Assembly: GCA_904420085.1 (NCBI GenBank)
Contig: CAJFUA010000052.1
Span: forward strand, 1-42,386
Source of the DNA: an uncultured Eubacterium sp.
GTDB lineage: Bacteria > Bacillota > Clostridia > Lachnospirales > Lachnospiraceae
Direction of reading: 5' to 3'
Length of the DNA stretch: 42,386 nucleotides
Position 1 is the first letter of the stretch. Every line of letters starts with the position of its first letter. Position numbers and translations under genes: made by a program. The notes under the pieces are model-generated. The model searched no databases, had not been told where the DNA came from, and worked only from the letters and a program-made list of their open reading frames with translations. Shown here piece by piece: positions 16,794 to 25,118 of the stretch.

Positions 16794-18086
16794 TTAAAAA
16801 GCACTTTTAGCAACCGAATATATATATTGTTCACCACTATTCTTTTTATTGTGATTGCAAATTCCAAAATATACATTATCACCTTTTAGTTGCAACCCTT
16901 CAATTTCTGTGTTTGTACCTTTTATTAATGCTGTATTCTTAATTTTTATGGTTCCTAATGTTCCCCCATTGCTTCCTAATTTAATTATAAATTTATTCTG
17001 ATTTGATGCTCCATTAGCAATAAAAGTACAATTTGCATCGTTTAATTCTAACCCCTGCATTGATGAAGATTCTGTCTTCTCAAAAACCGAACTACTTGCA
17101 GGTGTCACAGTCGCCAACCAAGCATTTTTTACACTTTGTGAACCACATGATAAATAATTATTACTACTCGAATCTAAGGCTTGATTTATTTTATCCATAT
17201 TATATCGGGTGAATTGCATTTTATTATTTGTATTCCTGCACCACACTAATAATGTTTTTTTATCACTAGAAAGAGCTCCATCACAACGCTTTGTAGTTCC
17301 TAATGCTGTTCCTGTCTTATTTGCTTTTGTTATATCACATAATCTTTTAAAATGTGTATAACTATAACTTTTTCCAGCTTCATAAGGTACTCTAGCAATT
17401 TGAAGAGACCAATAATATGGTGTGTTATTCTCATTTTTCTGTTGTCCTTCATCATCTTTGCAAGACATCAAAAAATATGGTTTTCCTTTCCATTCAAAAT
17501 ACTCTAATGTTTGACAGTGTCCAAATCGGGTCAAAACCATTTGATCTTTATATGTTGCCGTCTTTTTATCAGCAGAAAGTGTTAATCTTGATAAGTATAT
17601 TGTAGAACCTACTCTCTGTACAGTGTACACATAAGAAACCGCAATATAAAAAGCATGTATTGCCGTTTTAGGTTGAGACAAATTCTTTAATGTAATCGCT
17701 TTTGTAGCTGTTTTTTCTGTTGCAGAACCTGTTGATGCCAATATCATTGTGTTATGTTGATTCAATAGAGACGGATCAATTGTTTCAGAAATATCATATT
17801 TTCCTTTAATTTCTAAATATTTTTGATATGCTTCAACGCTCGCAAAATCATCAATATCTCTTATGTAAGTTTCATCCATTGCCATCTCTTTAATTCTCGC
17901 TAATTGTTCTACAGTTAATGATGTATCTCTTTCATAAATTGTTGAATTAGATGATGTATCAGCATATGCATCTACCAATATATTTTGTATCTCCACGTTA
18001 ATGATACTACATATACACAATACCATTATTATTCCTCTTTGGATTACTCTTTTATTTACTCTGATATCACTCAACCATGTTTTCAT
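16794..18086 (-). CDS. Secreted helveticin J-like (class III bacteriocin family) protein
   Basis: A 430-residue protein with a signal peptide (hydrophobic IIMVLCICSIINV at about 19-31, likely cleavage after AYA near 42), a helical linker (about 50-115) and a C-terminal domain matching helveticin J of Lactobacillus helveticus as I recall it. Matches in the same order are GHCQTLEYF (about 187, GHTQTWEF in helveticin), QIARV (about 228, identical), the KRCDGALSSDKKTLLVW stretch (helveticin HAEAAVSPDYTKFLIA), YNMDKINQALD (YNLDTINEKLD), SMQGLELND (SIQGYDLDN) and EIEGLQLKGDNVYF. Helveticin J kills related lactobacilli. The mechanism is unclear, and whether this homologue is antibacterial is inference. 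No immunity gene is recognised nearby. A strong promoter and an AAAGGGGGT site precede it. Confidence 0.75.
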   Translation of the reverse strand: MKTWLSDIRVNKRVIQRGIIMVLCICSIINVEIQNILVDAYADTSSNSTIYERDTSLTVEQLARIKEMAMDETYIRDIDDFASVEAYQKYLEIKGKYDISETIDPSLLNQHNTMILASTGSATEKTATKAITLKNLSQPKTAIHAFYIAVSYVYTVQRVGSTIYLSRLTLSADKKTATYKDQMVLTRFGHCQTLEYFEWKGKPYFLMSCKDDEGQQKNENNTPYYWSLQIARVPYEAGKSYSYTHFKRLCDITKANKTGTALGTTKRCDGALSSDKKTLLVWCRNTNNKMQFTRYNMDKINQALDSSSNNYLSCGSQSVKNAWLATVTPASSSVFEKTESSSMQGLELNDANCTFIANGASNQNKFIIKLGSNGGTLGTIKIKNTALIKGTNTEIEGLQLKGDNVYFGICNHNKKNSGEQYIYSVAKSAF

Positions 18087-18147
18087 AAAAAACTACCCCC
18101 TTTGAATTTAAATACTTCTCTTTTTAGTTTTGCTTTTTCCGTAACAT

Positions 18148-18160
18148 TATAACTGTTATA
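18148..18160. promoter_or_regulatory. Perfect palindrome at the helveticin-like gene start site
   Basis: TATAACTGTTATA is a perfect 13-base palindrome (odd centre) located just downstream of the -10 box, at about the transcription start. This position would suit a repressor operator. Confidence 0.4.
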
Positions 18161-18166
18161 TTTTAT

Positions 18167-18195
18167 AATATACCGTTATTTTTTAGTCTTGTCAA
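18167..18195 (-). promoter_or_regulatory. Strong promoter of the helveticin-like / LRR unit
   Basis: On the minus strand TTGACA (18190-18195), a 17-base spacer and TATATT (18167-18172). It lies between the SDR stop and the helveticin-like start and gives a leader of about 75 bases. Confidence 0.8.
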
Positions 18196-18237
18196 TTGAT
18201 ATTTTGTTTATCAAAATATTGATGCTTGAAAGTATAT

Positions 18238-19053
18238 TTATCTTAGATTTTCAAACATCTCTACTTTAGAGTGTTTTATCAACTGTTCATAAAGTTTCAA
18301 TCCCAACACCGGGAAAAATTTCGATGTAAAATTCATAAACTTTGCATCTTTTCCGACAATAATTCTGGCTTTTTGCTTTGCTATCTTCTTTACAATTTTC
18401 CTTGCCACCTTATCCACTTTGGTAGATGCCATTTTTATCAGCCGGCTTTCCGAGATGACATACTGGTTTCTGAAAATCTCCGTTCTGATAAATCCGGGGC
18501 AGACATAACTAATGTACATCTCCCTTCCCAGTTCAGCAATTAATACTTCCGTATACGCTTTTAATGCCGCCTTGCTGGCACTGTAAATACCAGTTCCGAT
18601 AATTGCTGACAATGCGTCTGAACTGGATATATTCACAATACCTGCCATGGTTGATTTTCTAAGTATAGGCAACATATAATTGACTGCATATCTGCATCCG
18701 TGGAAATTCACATCCATACATTCTCTGACCTGTTCCTCCGTATAATTAACGACTTTTTCAAAAGGAGGAAGCATTCCTGCATTGTTAATTAATAAGTCGA
18801 CACGCTTATCCTCTGCCAATAACTCATCGGCAAACATTTTCCAGTTATCTTCCACGCTCACATCAAATATCCGATATTCAAATTCATCTCTTAAATATGT
18901 AAGTTCCTCCTTTAAACTTTCCATTTTCTTTTCGGATTGTCCTATTCCGATGACTTTACAATTCTGTTCTTTGATCAGGTGAACACTTAGTGCTCTTCCA
19001 AGCCCTGATGAAGCTCCGGTAATTAATACTGTCTTTCCATATATCCAGTCCAT
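18238..19053 (-). CDS. Short-chain dehydrogenase/reductase
   Basis: A 271-residue classical SDR. The NAD(P)-binding motif TGASSGLG is at about residues 12-19, the INNAGM motif near 89-94, the catalytic Ser in NISSSDAL and the catalytic YxxxK in YSASKAALK near 158-166. It should oxidise or reduce a hydroxyl or carbonyl substrate with a nicotinamide cofactor; the substrate is unknown. The C-terminal part has a basic, amphipathic end (KFFPVLGLKLYEQLIKHSK), as in SDRs that associate with membranes or lipids. It is divergent from tRNA-Glu and precedes the helveticin-like gene by about 150 bases. The ribosome binding site (AAAGGAAA) is weak and distant. Confidence 0.85.
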   Translation of the reverse strand: MDWIYGKTVLITGASSGLGRALSVHLIKEQNCKVIGIGQSEKKMESLKEELTYLRDEFEYRIFDVSVEDNWKMFADELLAEDKRVDLLINNAGMLPPFEKVVNYTEEQVRECMDVNFHGCRYAVNYMLPILRKSTMAGIVNISSSDALSAIIGTGIYSASKAALKAYTEVLIAELGREMYISYVCPGFIRTEIFRNQYVISESRLIKMASTKVDKVARKIVKKIAKQKARIIVGKDAKFMNFTSKFFPVLGLKLYEQLIKHSKVEMFENLR

Positions 19054-19132
19054 ATAAAAATTAATTTCCTTTCAAAACATAAAATTTCATTTTCTATCCA
19101 AATATAAAGTTCAATTTCCTTGTAAAAATATC

Positions 19133-19160
19133 TTGCAAATTTTCACTTTGCTGTTATAAT
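19133..19160 (+). promoter_or_regulatory. Promoter of tRNA-Glu
   Basis: TTGCAA (19133-19138), 16 bases, then a perfect TATAAT (19155-19160) on the plus strand. The tRNA begins 20 bases downstream. Confidence 0.7.
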
Positions 19161-19179
19161 AATACAGTAGCATTTTCTT

Positions 19180-19251
19180 GGCTCGTTGGTCAAGTGGTTA
19201 AGACGCCGCCCTCTCAAGGCGGAATCAGGGGTTCAATTCCCCTACGAGCTG
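19180..19251 (+). tRNA. tRNA-Glu, anticodon CTC
   Basis: A full cloverleaf folds: acceptor arms 19180-19186 and 19244-19250 (first pair G-U), D stem GTC/GAC, anticodon stem CCGCC/GGCGG with loop CTCTCAA and anticodon CTC (reads GAG), variable loop AATC, T stem AGGGG/CCCCT with loop TTCAATT. The discriminator base is G and no CCA is encoded. The body resembles Firmicutes tRNA-Glu(TTC), of which this is the CTC isoacceptor. It is a lone tRNA gene on the opposite strand to polC. Confidence 0.93.
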
Positions 19252-19321
19252 TTTTTCTTTTTGTTTTATTATTTATTTTTTTCATTTTGTATATTAGCAT
19301 AAGATACATTTTCCTTTTAGA

Positions 19322-19350
19322 AACCGCACCGGATGGTGCGGTTTTTTATT
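19322..19350 (+). terminator. Intrinsic terminator of tRNA-Glu
   Basis: A 9-bp GC-rich stem (AACCGCACC 19322-19330, GGTGCGGTT 19335-19343, loop GGAT) is followed by TTTTATT on the plus strand, about 70 bases after the tRNA. Confidence 0.8.
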
Positions 19351-19388
19351 ATATAGGAAATTCTTCTGAATTTCCTATATAATAAAAA
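19343..19388. repeat. 21-bp perfect inverted repeat (structured element, part A)
   Basis: Arms 19343-19363 and 19368-19388 are perfectly complementary around a TTCT loop. T-runs lie outside on the left and A-runs on the right, so it is not a standard terminator in either direction. It forms the left part of a compact cluster of inverted repeats that fills the space between tRNA-Glu and polC. Confidence 0.8.
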
Positions 19389-19400
19389 TGCTCCGCAGGA

Positions 19401-19470
19401 TCGCAGAGGCGCAGAAATGTATTTGTTCTTACGAACCTGCGCCTCGCGAGAGAGTTCGCAAGCGAACTCT
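19401..19470. repeat. GC-rich nested inverted repeats downstream of polC (parts B and C)
   Basis: Part B pairs 19401-19414 with 19437-19449 (13 pairs, one bulge) and encloses a small GTTC/GAAC hairpin (19425-19436). Part C is AGAGTTCG/CGAACTCT (19451-19458, 19463-19470), followed on the plus strand by TTTT. The base composition is clearly more GC-rich than the neighbourhood. This looks like an interspersed repeat of the genome rather than gene-specific regulation, although part C could act as a terminator. Confidence 0.65.
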
Positions 19471-19486
19471 TTTTACATTCTCCTAT

Positions 19487-22400
19487 CTAAAAGTCAAAAA
19501 TGGATAACTGGCTGTCTTCCGGCATACCGTCCAACATTCCCAAATCAGACATGGTCTCAATAACCGTCTTACTCAATTTACTCTTCTCTCTCAAATCATT
19601 TTTGGAGACAAATGGACCATTCTGAGCGGCTACGGCATCCACCAGCGCATCTGCTGCTTTTTCGCCCAATCCCTCTATGGTGTCTAAACTCGGCATCAGC
19701 TTTCCGTCAATAATCTGAAACTCATGAGCTTTCGCCGTATAGATGTCGATTGGTAAAAATTCAAATCCTCTGGCATACATTTCCAAAACAATCTTCATGT
19801 CACCCAAAGAATCTTCATCTTTTTTGGAGGCTTCATGATTGTTTTTCTTCCTTTTCAGTTCTGCCATGTAGTATTCCAGTTTTTCTTTTCCCTGACACAT
19901 GGTCTCGTAATCAAATGCCTTTGCCCGGATTCCAAAATATGCCGCATAATAAGCCAGCGGATGATATACTTTATACCATGCCACACGAAGCGCCATCATA
20001 ATATAGGCCGCCGCATGGGCTTTTGGAAACATATACTTAATCTTCTTACATGCTCCGATATACCATTCCGGCACATTATGTTCTCTCATAACTTCTTCTT
20101 CCGGACGCTCTTCTCCGGTTTCTTTATCTTTATATGTCAAAAGTCCCCGGCCTTTTCTTACATGCTCCATAATATCAAAACTAATCTGTGGCTCAATGCC
20201 CTTATCCATCAGATACACCATAATATCATCTCTGGTACACACCGCCGTGGAGATAGTACATGTTCCTTCCAAAATCAAAGTCTGGGCATTGTTCAGCCAT
20301 ACGTCCGTTCCGTGGGACAAGCCGGAAACCCGCAGCAAATCGGCTATTTTCGTAGGCTTTGTATCAACCAGCATCTGAATAACAAAATCCGTTCCCAGTT
20401 CCGGCAGCCCTAAGGTTCCGGTAGGACACCCGTCGATATCTTCCGGAGTAACGCCCAGCGCTTCCGGACCTAAAAACAGTGACATGACTTTTGGGTCATC
20501 AAAGGGTACATCCGTCTGTACATTGGTGTCTGTCAGTTTTTCCAGACGGCGTATCATGGTCGGATCATCGTGTCCCAGAATATCCAATTTCAACAGATTT
20601 GCATCAATGGCATGATACTCAAAATGGGTTGTGATGGTGTCCACGCTCATATCGTTTGCCGGTTTTTGTATCGGCGTGAAATCATAAATTTCCTTATCTT
20701 TCGGTACGATAACGATACCGCCCGGATGCTGTCCCGTACTTCTTCTGATACCGGTACATCCTCTGGCAATCCGGTCAATTTCCGCCGTTCTTTTGACCTC
20801 GTTATGGTCGTCAAAATAATTTTTAACATAGCCAAACGCCGTCTTATCTGCCACGCCGGTAATGGTTCCTGCCCTGAAAGTATGGCCTTTACCAAACATA
20901 ACTTCCGTGTAGGCATGGGCATTTGCCTGATATTCACCGGAAAAGTTCAAGTCGATATCCGGCTCCTTGGTTCCTCCAAATCCCAAAAACGTCTCGAAAG
21001 GAATTTCCAAACCGTCCTTTTTCAGTTTCTCGCCACAATGAGGACAGGTCATATCCGGTAAATCAAAACCAATTCCGCCCTCTTCCTTTTCTTTCCTGAT
21101 AATCTCCTGAATCTTTTTTACCTGCTCTAAGTCCGTACCCTCCGGCACTCTGTACTCTTTTTCAAAAAAGGAACTTTTGCACTTTCCACAATAATAATGG
21201 GGTGCCAGCGGATTACACTCCGTGATTCCCGACATGGTAGCTGCAAAAGAAGAACCCACAGAACCTCTGGATCCTACCAGATATCCGTCTTCATTAGACT
21301 TCCAAACCAGTCTTTGCGCCATGATATACATCACCGCATATCCGTTACCGATAATGGAATCCAGTTCTACCTCCAGTCTGTCCTCTACGATTTTCGGCAA
21401 ATCCTCGCCATAAATTTCATGCGCCTTATCAAAACAGATTTTTCGTAAATTTTCTTCTGAATTTTCCAAAACCGGCGGGCATTTATCCGGATGAATCGGA
21501 GAAATATTGTCAATCATATCCGCAATTTTATTGGGATTGGTAATGACAATCTCCTCTGCCACATCACTTCCTAAGTAATCAAACTCTTTCAGCATTTCAT
21601 CCGTGGTTCTCAGATATAACGGCGCCTGTTGGTCGGCATCCTTGTATCCGTTTCCGTACTGAATAATCCGTCGGTAAATTTCATCTTCCGGATCAAGAAA
21701 ATGCACATCACAGGTGGCAACGGTCATCTTCTGAAACTTTCTGCCCAAATCAATAATTTTTCTGTTCACTTCTTTTAAGTCTTCTCTTGAATCTACAAGA
21801 AATTTCTTTTTATCGTCTATTTCCGGATCTCCGGTCTTTACCATAAACTCATTATTTCCCAAAGGCTGTACTTCAAAATAATCATAAAACTCTGCCAGTC
21901 TGGCAATTTCCTGCTGCGGTCTGCCGTGGAGAATCGCCTGATACAGTTCCCCTGCCTCACAGGCGCTTCCTATCATCAGTCCCTCGCTGTATTTGATATA
22001 ATCACTCTTTAATATACGCGGCCTTTTATTGGCAAATGTGTCAATATGGGAAATTGAAATTAATTTATATAAGTTCACTCTGCCGACTAAATCTTTTACC
22101 AGAATAATAGCATGATGGGCGGGAAGTTTTTTAATCAGATTATCCGATTGTTTTCCTTCCTTATTCACCTGATCTAAATTATCAATACCTTTGTCTTTCA
22201 GCATACTGCAAAGTTTTAAGAAAATCAGTGCCGTACATTCGGCATCATCTACCGCCCTGTGGTGATGGTCTAAAACAATGCCCAATGCTTTCGCCACATT
22301 GTCCAGTTTATACCTTCCCAGACCGATAATCAGATATCTGGACATGGCAACCGTGTCGATGACCGTAAAGTCACATTCCAGTCCCTGTCTCTCACAATTG

Positions 22401-24010
22401 GCAGAAATAAAACTCATATCAAAATCCGCATTGTGGGCTACCATAATGCAGCCTTTGCAAAATTCCATAAATTTCGGCAGCACTTCTTCAATCTTCGGCG
22501 CCTGAATGACCATATTATCATTAATGCTGGTCAACTGTTCAATTCGAAACGGTATGGGAATTTCAGGATTGACAAAGGTGCTGAACCTGTCAATAATTTC
22601 TCCCTTCTCCACCTTGACTGCACCGATTTCAATAATTTTGTCACTCTTGGCACTGAAACCGGTGGTTTCCAAATCGAAAACCACATAGGTATCATCCAGA
22701 CTTTGTCCTTTTGGATTTACAATCATATCCTTTAAGTCATCTACCAGATATGCTTCCACACCGTAGATAACCTTAAAGTCACATTTTTTTCCTTCCCTTT
22801 CACATTCCTTTTTAATATCACAATATTCATGCCATGCATCTGGAAATGCCTGCACGACACCGTGGTCTGTGATGGCAATTGCTTTATGTCCCCACTCATA
22901 AGCACGTCTTACGATATCCGTGCATTTACTTACACCGTCCATATCACTCATTTTTGTGTGGCAGTGAAGTTCCACCCGCTTATCCACGGCAGTATCCTTT
23001 CTCTTTTCCATGGAAAATGCAGGAATCAGTTTCATGCCGTCCACCCTGCTGATTTCCACCTGTCTGTCAAAAGTGTCATACATGGCAACACCTTTTACTC
23101 TCACAAAAGAATTTTTCTTTACTTTGGAAGTGAATTCCTTTTTGGCATTTTCATCTCCCAGAAAAATTTTAACTGCAATACTGTCCGTAAAATCCGTGAT
23201 TTCCAAAGTAACGATATACTTTCCGGTTTTCGTCTCTTTATCGTTCATGGTCATAATCTGACCTTTTACTACCGTCTCACCGGTTCCCTCAAAGACGTCA
23301 CTTAACTTGGTATCCGTATCAAATTTGAAATCTCTTCCGTATACCACTTCCGGATTATCTGAATAAGTCGCCTTTTTGGGGCGCACTGTTTTTTCCACTT
23401 TTTTCTGTTCTGTTGTATGGTTTTTCTGTTCCTCTTTACTTAAAAGAACATTGACCTCATTTTTCAACCGTTTGGCATTCCTCTTGGCATACCGGTTTCC
23501 ATCCATGATTTTTTTCTCAATGCGCACTTCCAAAGGCATATCAAATCTGTCATGAAAAATATGCTCTACCGTATCTTTCAATATTTTCATTCTGGCTTCC
23601 GATACAATACTGGACTCCAAGTCGATAATCAGCCTTTTACTGTCGTCAAAGCGGGTTGGCGCCTTTTTCAGCATGGTTGCAATAATCGGACTGTATTCAT
23701 TTAATTCCAAAATAATGCTGTCTTTATAAATATCAAAAAGATTTTCCGGTGTATACTGTTTGGACAATTTATATTTTTCTACAATTTCTATGGAAATTCT
23801 TTTCCCTGTTCTTAATCCTTTTGCCAATTCTTCTCTTATTTTGAAAATAGCAGACTTTTCTATAAGTCTGCTGCTTTCAATATAGATTCTCATTTTTGTA
23901 TGTTCGCTATTGGTGGTAATGCGGACAATATCCACGAATTGGAAAATATCTTTTAATTCATCACTTAATTTTATATTTTGGAAAACTTCAAGAAATTTTT
24001 TCTTTTCCAA
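19487..24010 (-). CDS. polC: DNA polymerase III alpha subunit, Gram-positive type PolC
   Basis: A 1507-residue replicative polymerase. Domains in order: N-terminal region; OB-fold (about 240-320, VVKGQIMTMNDKETKTG); PHP part with HCHTKMSDMDG (about 348); a 3'-5' exonuclease inserted in PHP (VFDLETTGF about 442, AHNADFDMSFI about 525); a zinc-binding region with CGKC (about 938) and CPHCG (about 990); the palm active site with PDIDLNF (about 1020); and fingers with YMFPKAHAAAYIMMALR. It synthesises the chromosome at the fork. The start codon is TTG at 24010 preceded by GGAGGG, one base after the ispG stop. This is the Firmicutes-type enzyme, not DnaE. The next ancestral gene, rimP, is about 6 kb away. 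Confidence 0.97.
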   Translation of the reverse strand: MEKKKFLEVFQNIKLSDELKDIFQFVDIVRITTNSEHTKMRIYIESSRLIEKSAIFKIREELAKGLRTGKRISIEIVEKYKLSKQYTPENLFDIYKDSIILELNEYSPIIATMLKKAPTRFDDSKRLIIDLESSIVSEARMKILKDTVEHIFHDRFDMPLEVRIEKKIMDGNRYAKRNAKRLKNEVNVLLSKEEQKNHTTEQKKVEKTVRPKKATYSDNPEVVYGRDFKFDTDTKLSDVFEGTGETVVKGQIMTMNDKETKTGKYIVTLEITDFTDSIAVKIFLGDENAKKEFTSKVKKNSFVRVKGVAMYDTFDRQVEISRVDGMKLIPAFSMEKRKDTAVDKRVELHCHTKMSDMDGVSKCTDIVRRAYEWGHKAIAITDHGVVQAFPDAWHEYCDIKKECEREGKKCDFKVIYGVEAYLVDDLKDMIVNPKGQSLDDTYVVFDLETTGFSAKSDKIIEIGAVKVEKGEIIDRFSTFVNPEIPIPFRIEQLTSINDNMVIQAPKIEEVLPKFMEFCKGCIMVAHNADFDMSFISANCERQGLECDFTVIDTVAMSRYLIIGLGRYKLDNVAKALGIVLDHHHRAVDDAECTALIFLKLCSMLKDKGIDNLDQVNKEGKQSDNLIKKLPAHHAIILVKDLVGRVNLYKLISISHIDTFANKRPRILKSDYIKYSEGLMIGSACEAGELYQAILHGRPQQEIARLAEFYDYFEVQPLGNNEFMVKTGDPEIDDKKKFLVDSREDLKEVNRKIIDLGRKFQKMTVATCDVHFLDPEDEIYRRIIQYGNGYKDADQQAPLYLRTTDEMLKEFDYLGSDVAEEIVITNPNKIADMIDNISPIHPDKCPPVLENSEENLRKICFDKAHEIYGEDLPKIVEDRLEVELDSIIGNGYAVMYIMAQRLVWKSNEDGYLVGSRGSVGSSFAATMSGITECNPLAPHYYCGKCKSSFFEKEYRVPEGTDLEQVKKIQEIIRKEKEEGGIGFDLPDMTCPHCGEKLKKDGLEIPFETFLGFGGTKEPDIDLNFSGEYQANAHAYTEVMFGKGHTFRAGTITGVADKTAFGYVKNYFDDHNEVKRTAEIDRIARGCTGIRRSTGQHPGGIVIVPKDKEIYDFTPIQKPANDMSVDTITTHFEYHAIDANLLKLDILGHDDPTMIRRLEKLTDTNVQTDVPFDDPKVMSLFLGPEALGVTPEDIDGCPTGTLGLPELGTDFVIQMLVDTKPTKIADLLRVSGLSHGTDVWLNNAQTLILEGTCTISTAVCTRDDIMVYLMDKGIEPQISFDIMEHVRKGRGLLTYKDKETGEERPEEEVMREHNVPEWYIGACKKIKYMFPKAHAAAYIMMALRVAWYKVYHPLAYYAAYFGIRAKAFDYETMCQGKEKLEYYMAELKRKKNNHEASKKDEDSLGDMKIVLEMYARGFEFLPIDIYTAKAHEFQIIDGKLMPSLDTIEGLGEKAADALVDAVAAQNGPFVSKNDLREKSKLSKTVIETMSDLGMLDGMPEDSQLSIFDF

Positions 24011-24011
24011 T

Positions 24012-25067
24012 TTAATCCCTCCAGTGTTTTAATTCTTCTTCCAATGTATCTAATAACTGTTCTTCCGGTACTTTCCTTACCACTTCTCCCTTTTTGATAA
24101 GAAGTCCTTCTCCGATGCCCCCTGCAATACCGATATCGGCTTCTTTCGCCTCTCCAGGACCGTTGACAACACATCCCATGACGGCAACTTTGATATCCAA
24201 ATCATAGTTTGCAACCATCTTTTCCACTTTTCCGGCCAAACCAATCAAATCAATCTGCGTTCTTCCACAGGTTGGGCAGGATACCACAGAGATTCCCCCT
24301 TTTCGCAGTCCCAAAGTCTTTAAAATCAGTTTTGCACTGGCTATTTCCTCCACCGGATCTCCTGTAAGGGAAACGCGGATAGTATCACCGATGCCCTGAT
24401 GTAAAATCAGCCCAAGCCCTATGGCAGACTTTATATTTCCGGATGTAACCGTGCCGGCCTCCGTAATTCCCACATGTAGAGGATATTTTGTCTTATTTGC
24501 AATAATTTCATGAGCCCTGACACACATTAAGACATCCGATGATTTAATACTGATAACCAAGTTATCATAACCTAAGTCTTCAATGATTTTTACTTTATCT
24601 AAAGCGCTTTCCACAATTCCTTCCGCCGTAACTCTGCCATATTTTTCAAGAATATGTTTCTCCAAAGAACCGCTGTTTACTCCTACTCTAATCGGAATGT
24701 TCTTTTTCTTCGCCATGTCCACCACAGCTTTTACTTTTTCCATATCTCCTATGTTTCCGGGATTGATACGAATCTTGTCAGCACCATATTCCATAGCGGC
24801 AATTGCCAGTCTGTAGTCAAAATGAATATCTGCGACAAGAGGAATGGTTATCTGCTTTTTGATTTCCGCGATTGCCTCTGCCGCTTCCATGGTAGGAACT
24901 GCCACACGGATAATATCACATCCCGCAGTCTCTAACTGCTTGATCTGCCTCACCGTTGCTTCCGCATTTTCCGTCTTTGTATTGGTCATGGACTGAATCA
25001 GAATGGGATTTCCGCCGCCAATCACTTTATTTCCAATATGAATTACCTTTGTTTCGTCTCTCAGCAT
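24012..25067 (-). CDS. ispG: 4-hydroxy-3-methylbut-2-enyl-diphosphate synthase
   Basis: A 351-residue IspG (GcpE). It begins with RDETKVIHIGNKVIGGGNPI and has the iron-sulphur cysteines in SCPTCGRTQIDL (near 262-272) and VMGCVVNGPGEAKEADIG (near 300-317). It carries out the reductive ring opening of MEcPP to HMBPP in the methylerythritol phosphate pathway, using a [4Fe-4S] cluster. It is encoded in the same run as dxr, an earlier step in the same pathway, and rseP. A GGAG site precedes ATG. The location between rseP and polC is common in Clostridia. Confidence 0.97.
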   Translation of the reverse strand: MLRDETKVIHIGNKVIGGGNPILIQSMTNTKTENAEATVRQIKQLETAGCDIIRVAVPTMEAAEAIAEIKKQITIPLVADIHFDYRLAIAAMEYGADKIRINPGNIGDMEKVKAVVDMAKKKNIPIRVGVNSGSLEKHILEKYGRVTAEGIVESALDKVKIIEDLGYDNLVISIKSSDVLMCVRAHEIIANKTKYPLHVGITEAGTVTSGNIKSAIGLGLILHQGIGDTIRVSLTGDPVEEIASAKLILKTLGLRKGGISVVSCPTCGRTQIDLIGLAGKVEKMVANYDLDIKVAVMGCVVNGPGEAKEADIGIAGGIGEGLLIKKGEVVRKVPEEQLLDTLEEELKHWRD

Positions 25068-25118
25068 AATCTACACTCCATTCTTATGACTTCCGGCTTT
25101 ATGATGCTGCGCCTGAAA

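Noticed and set aside
19180-19251. Attachment site at the tRNA 3' end
   Set aside because: No second copy of the tRNA 3' end is seen inside the window and no integrase gene is present.
19194-19382. A 62-residue plus-strand frame
   Set aside because: It overlaps tRNA-Glu and its terminator and is not a protein gene.
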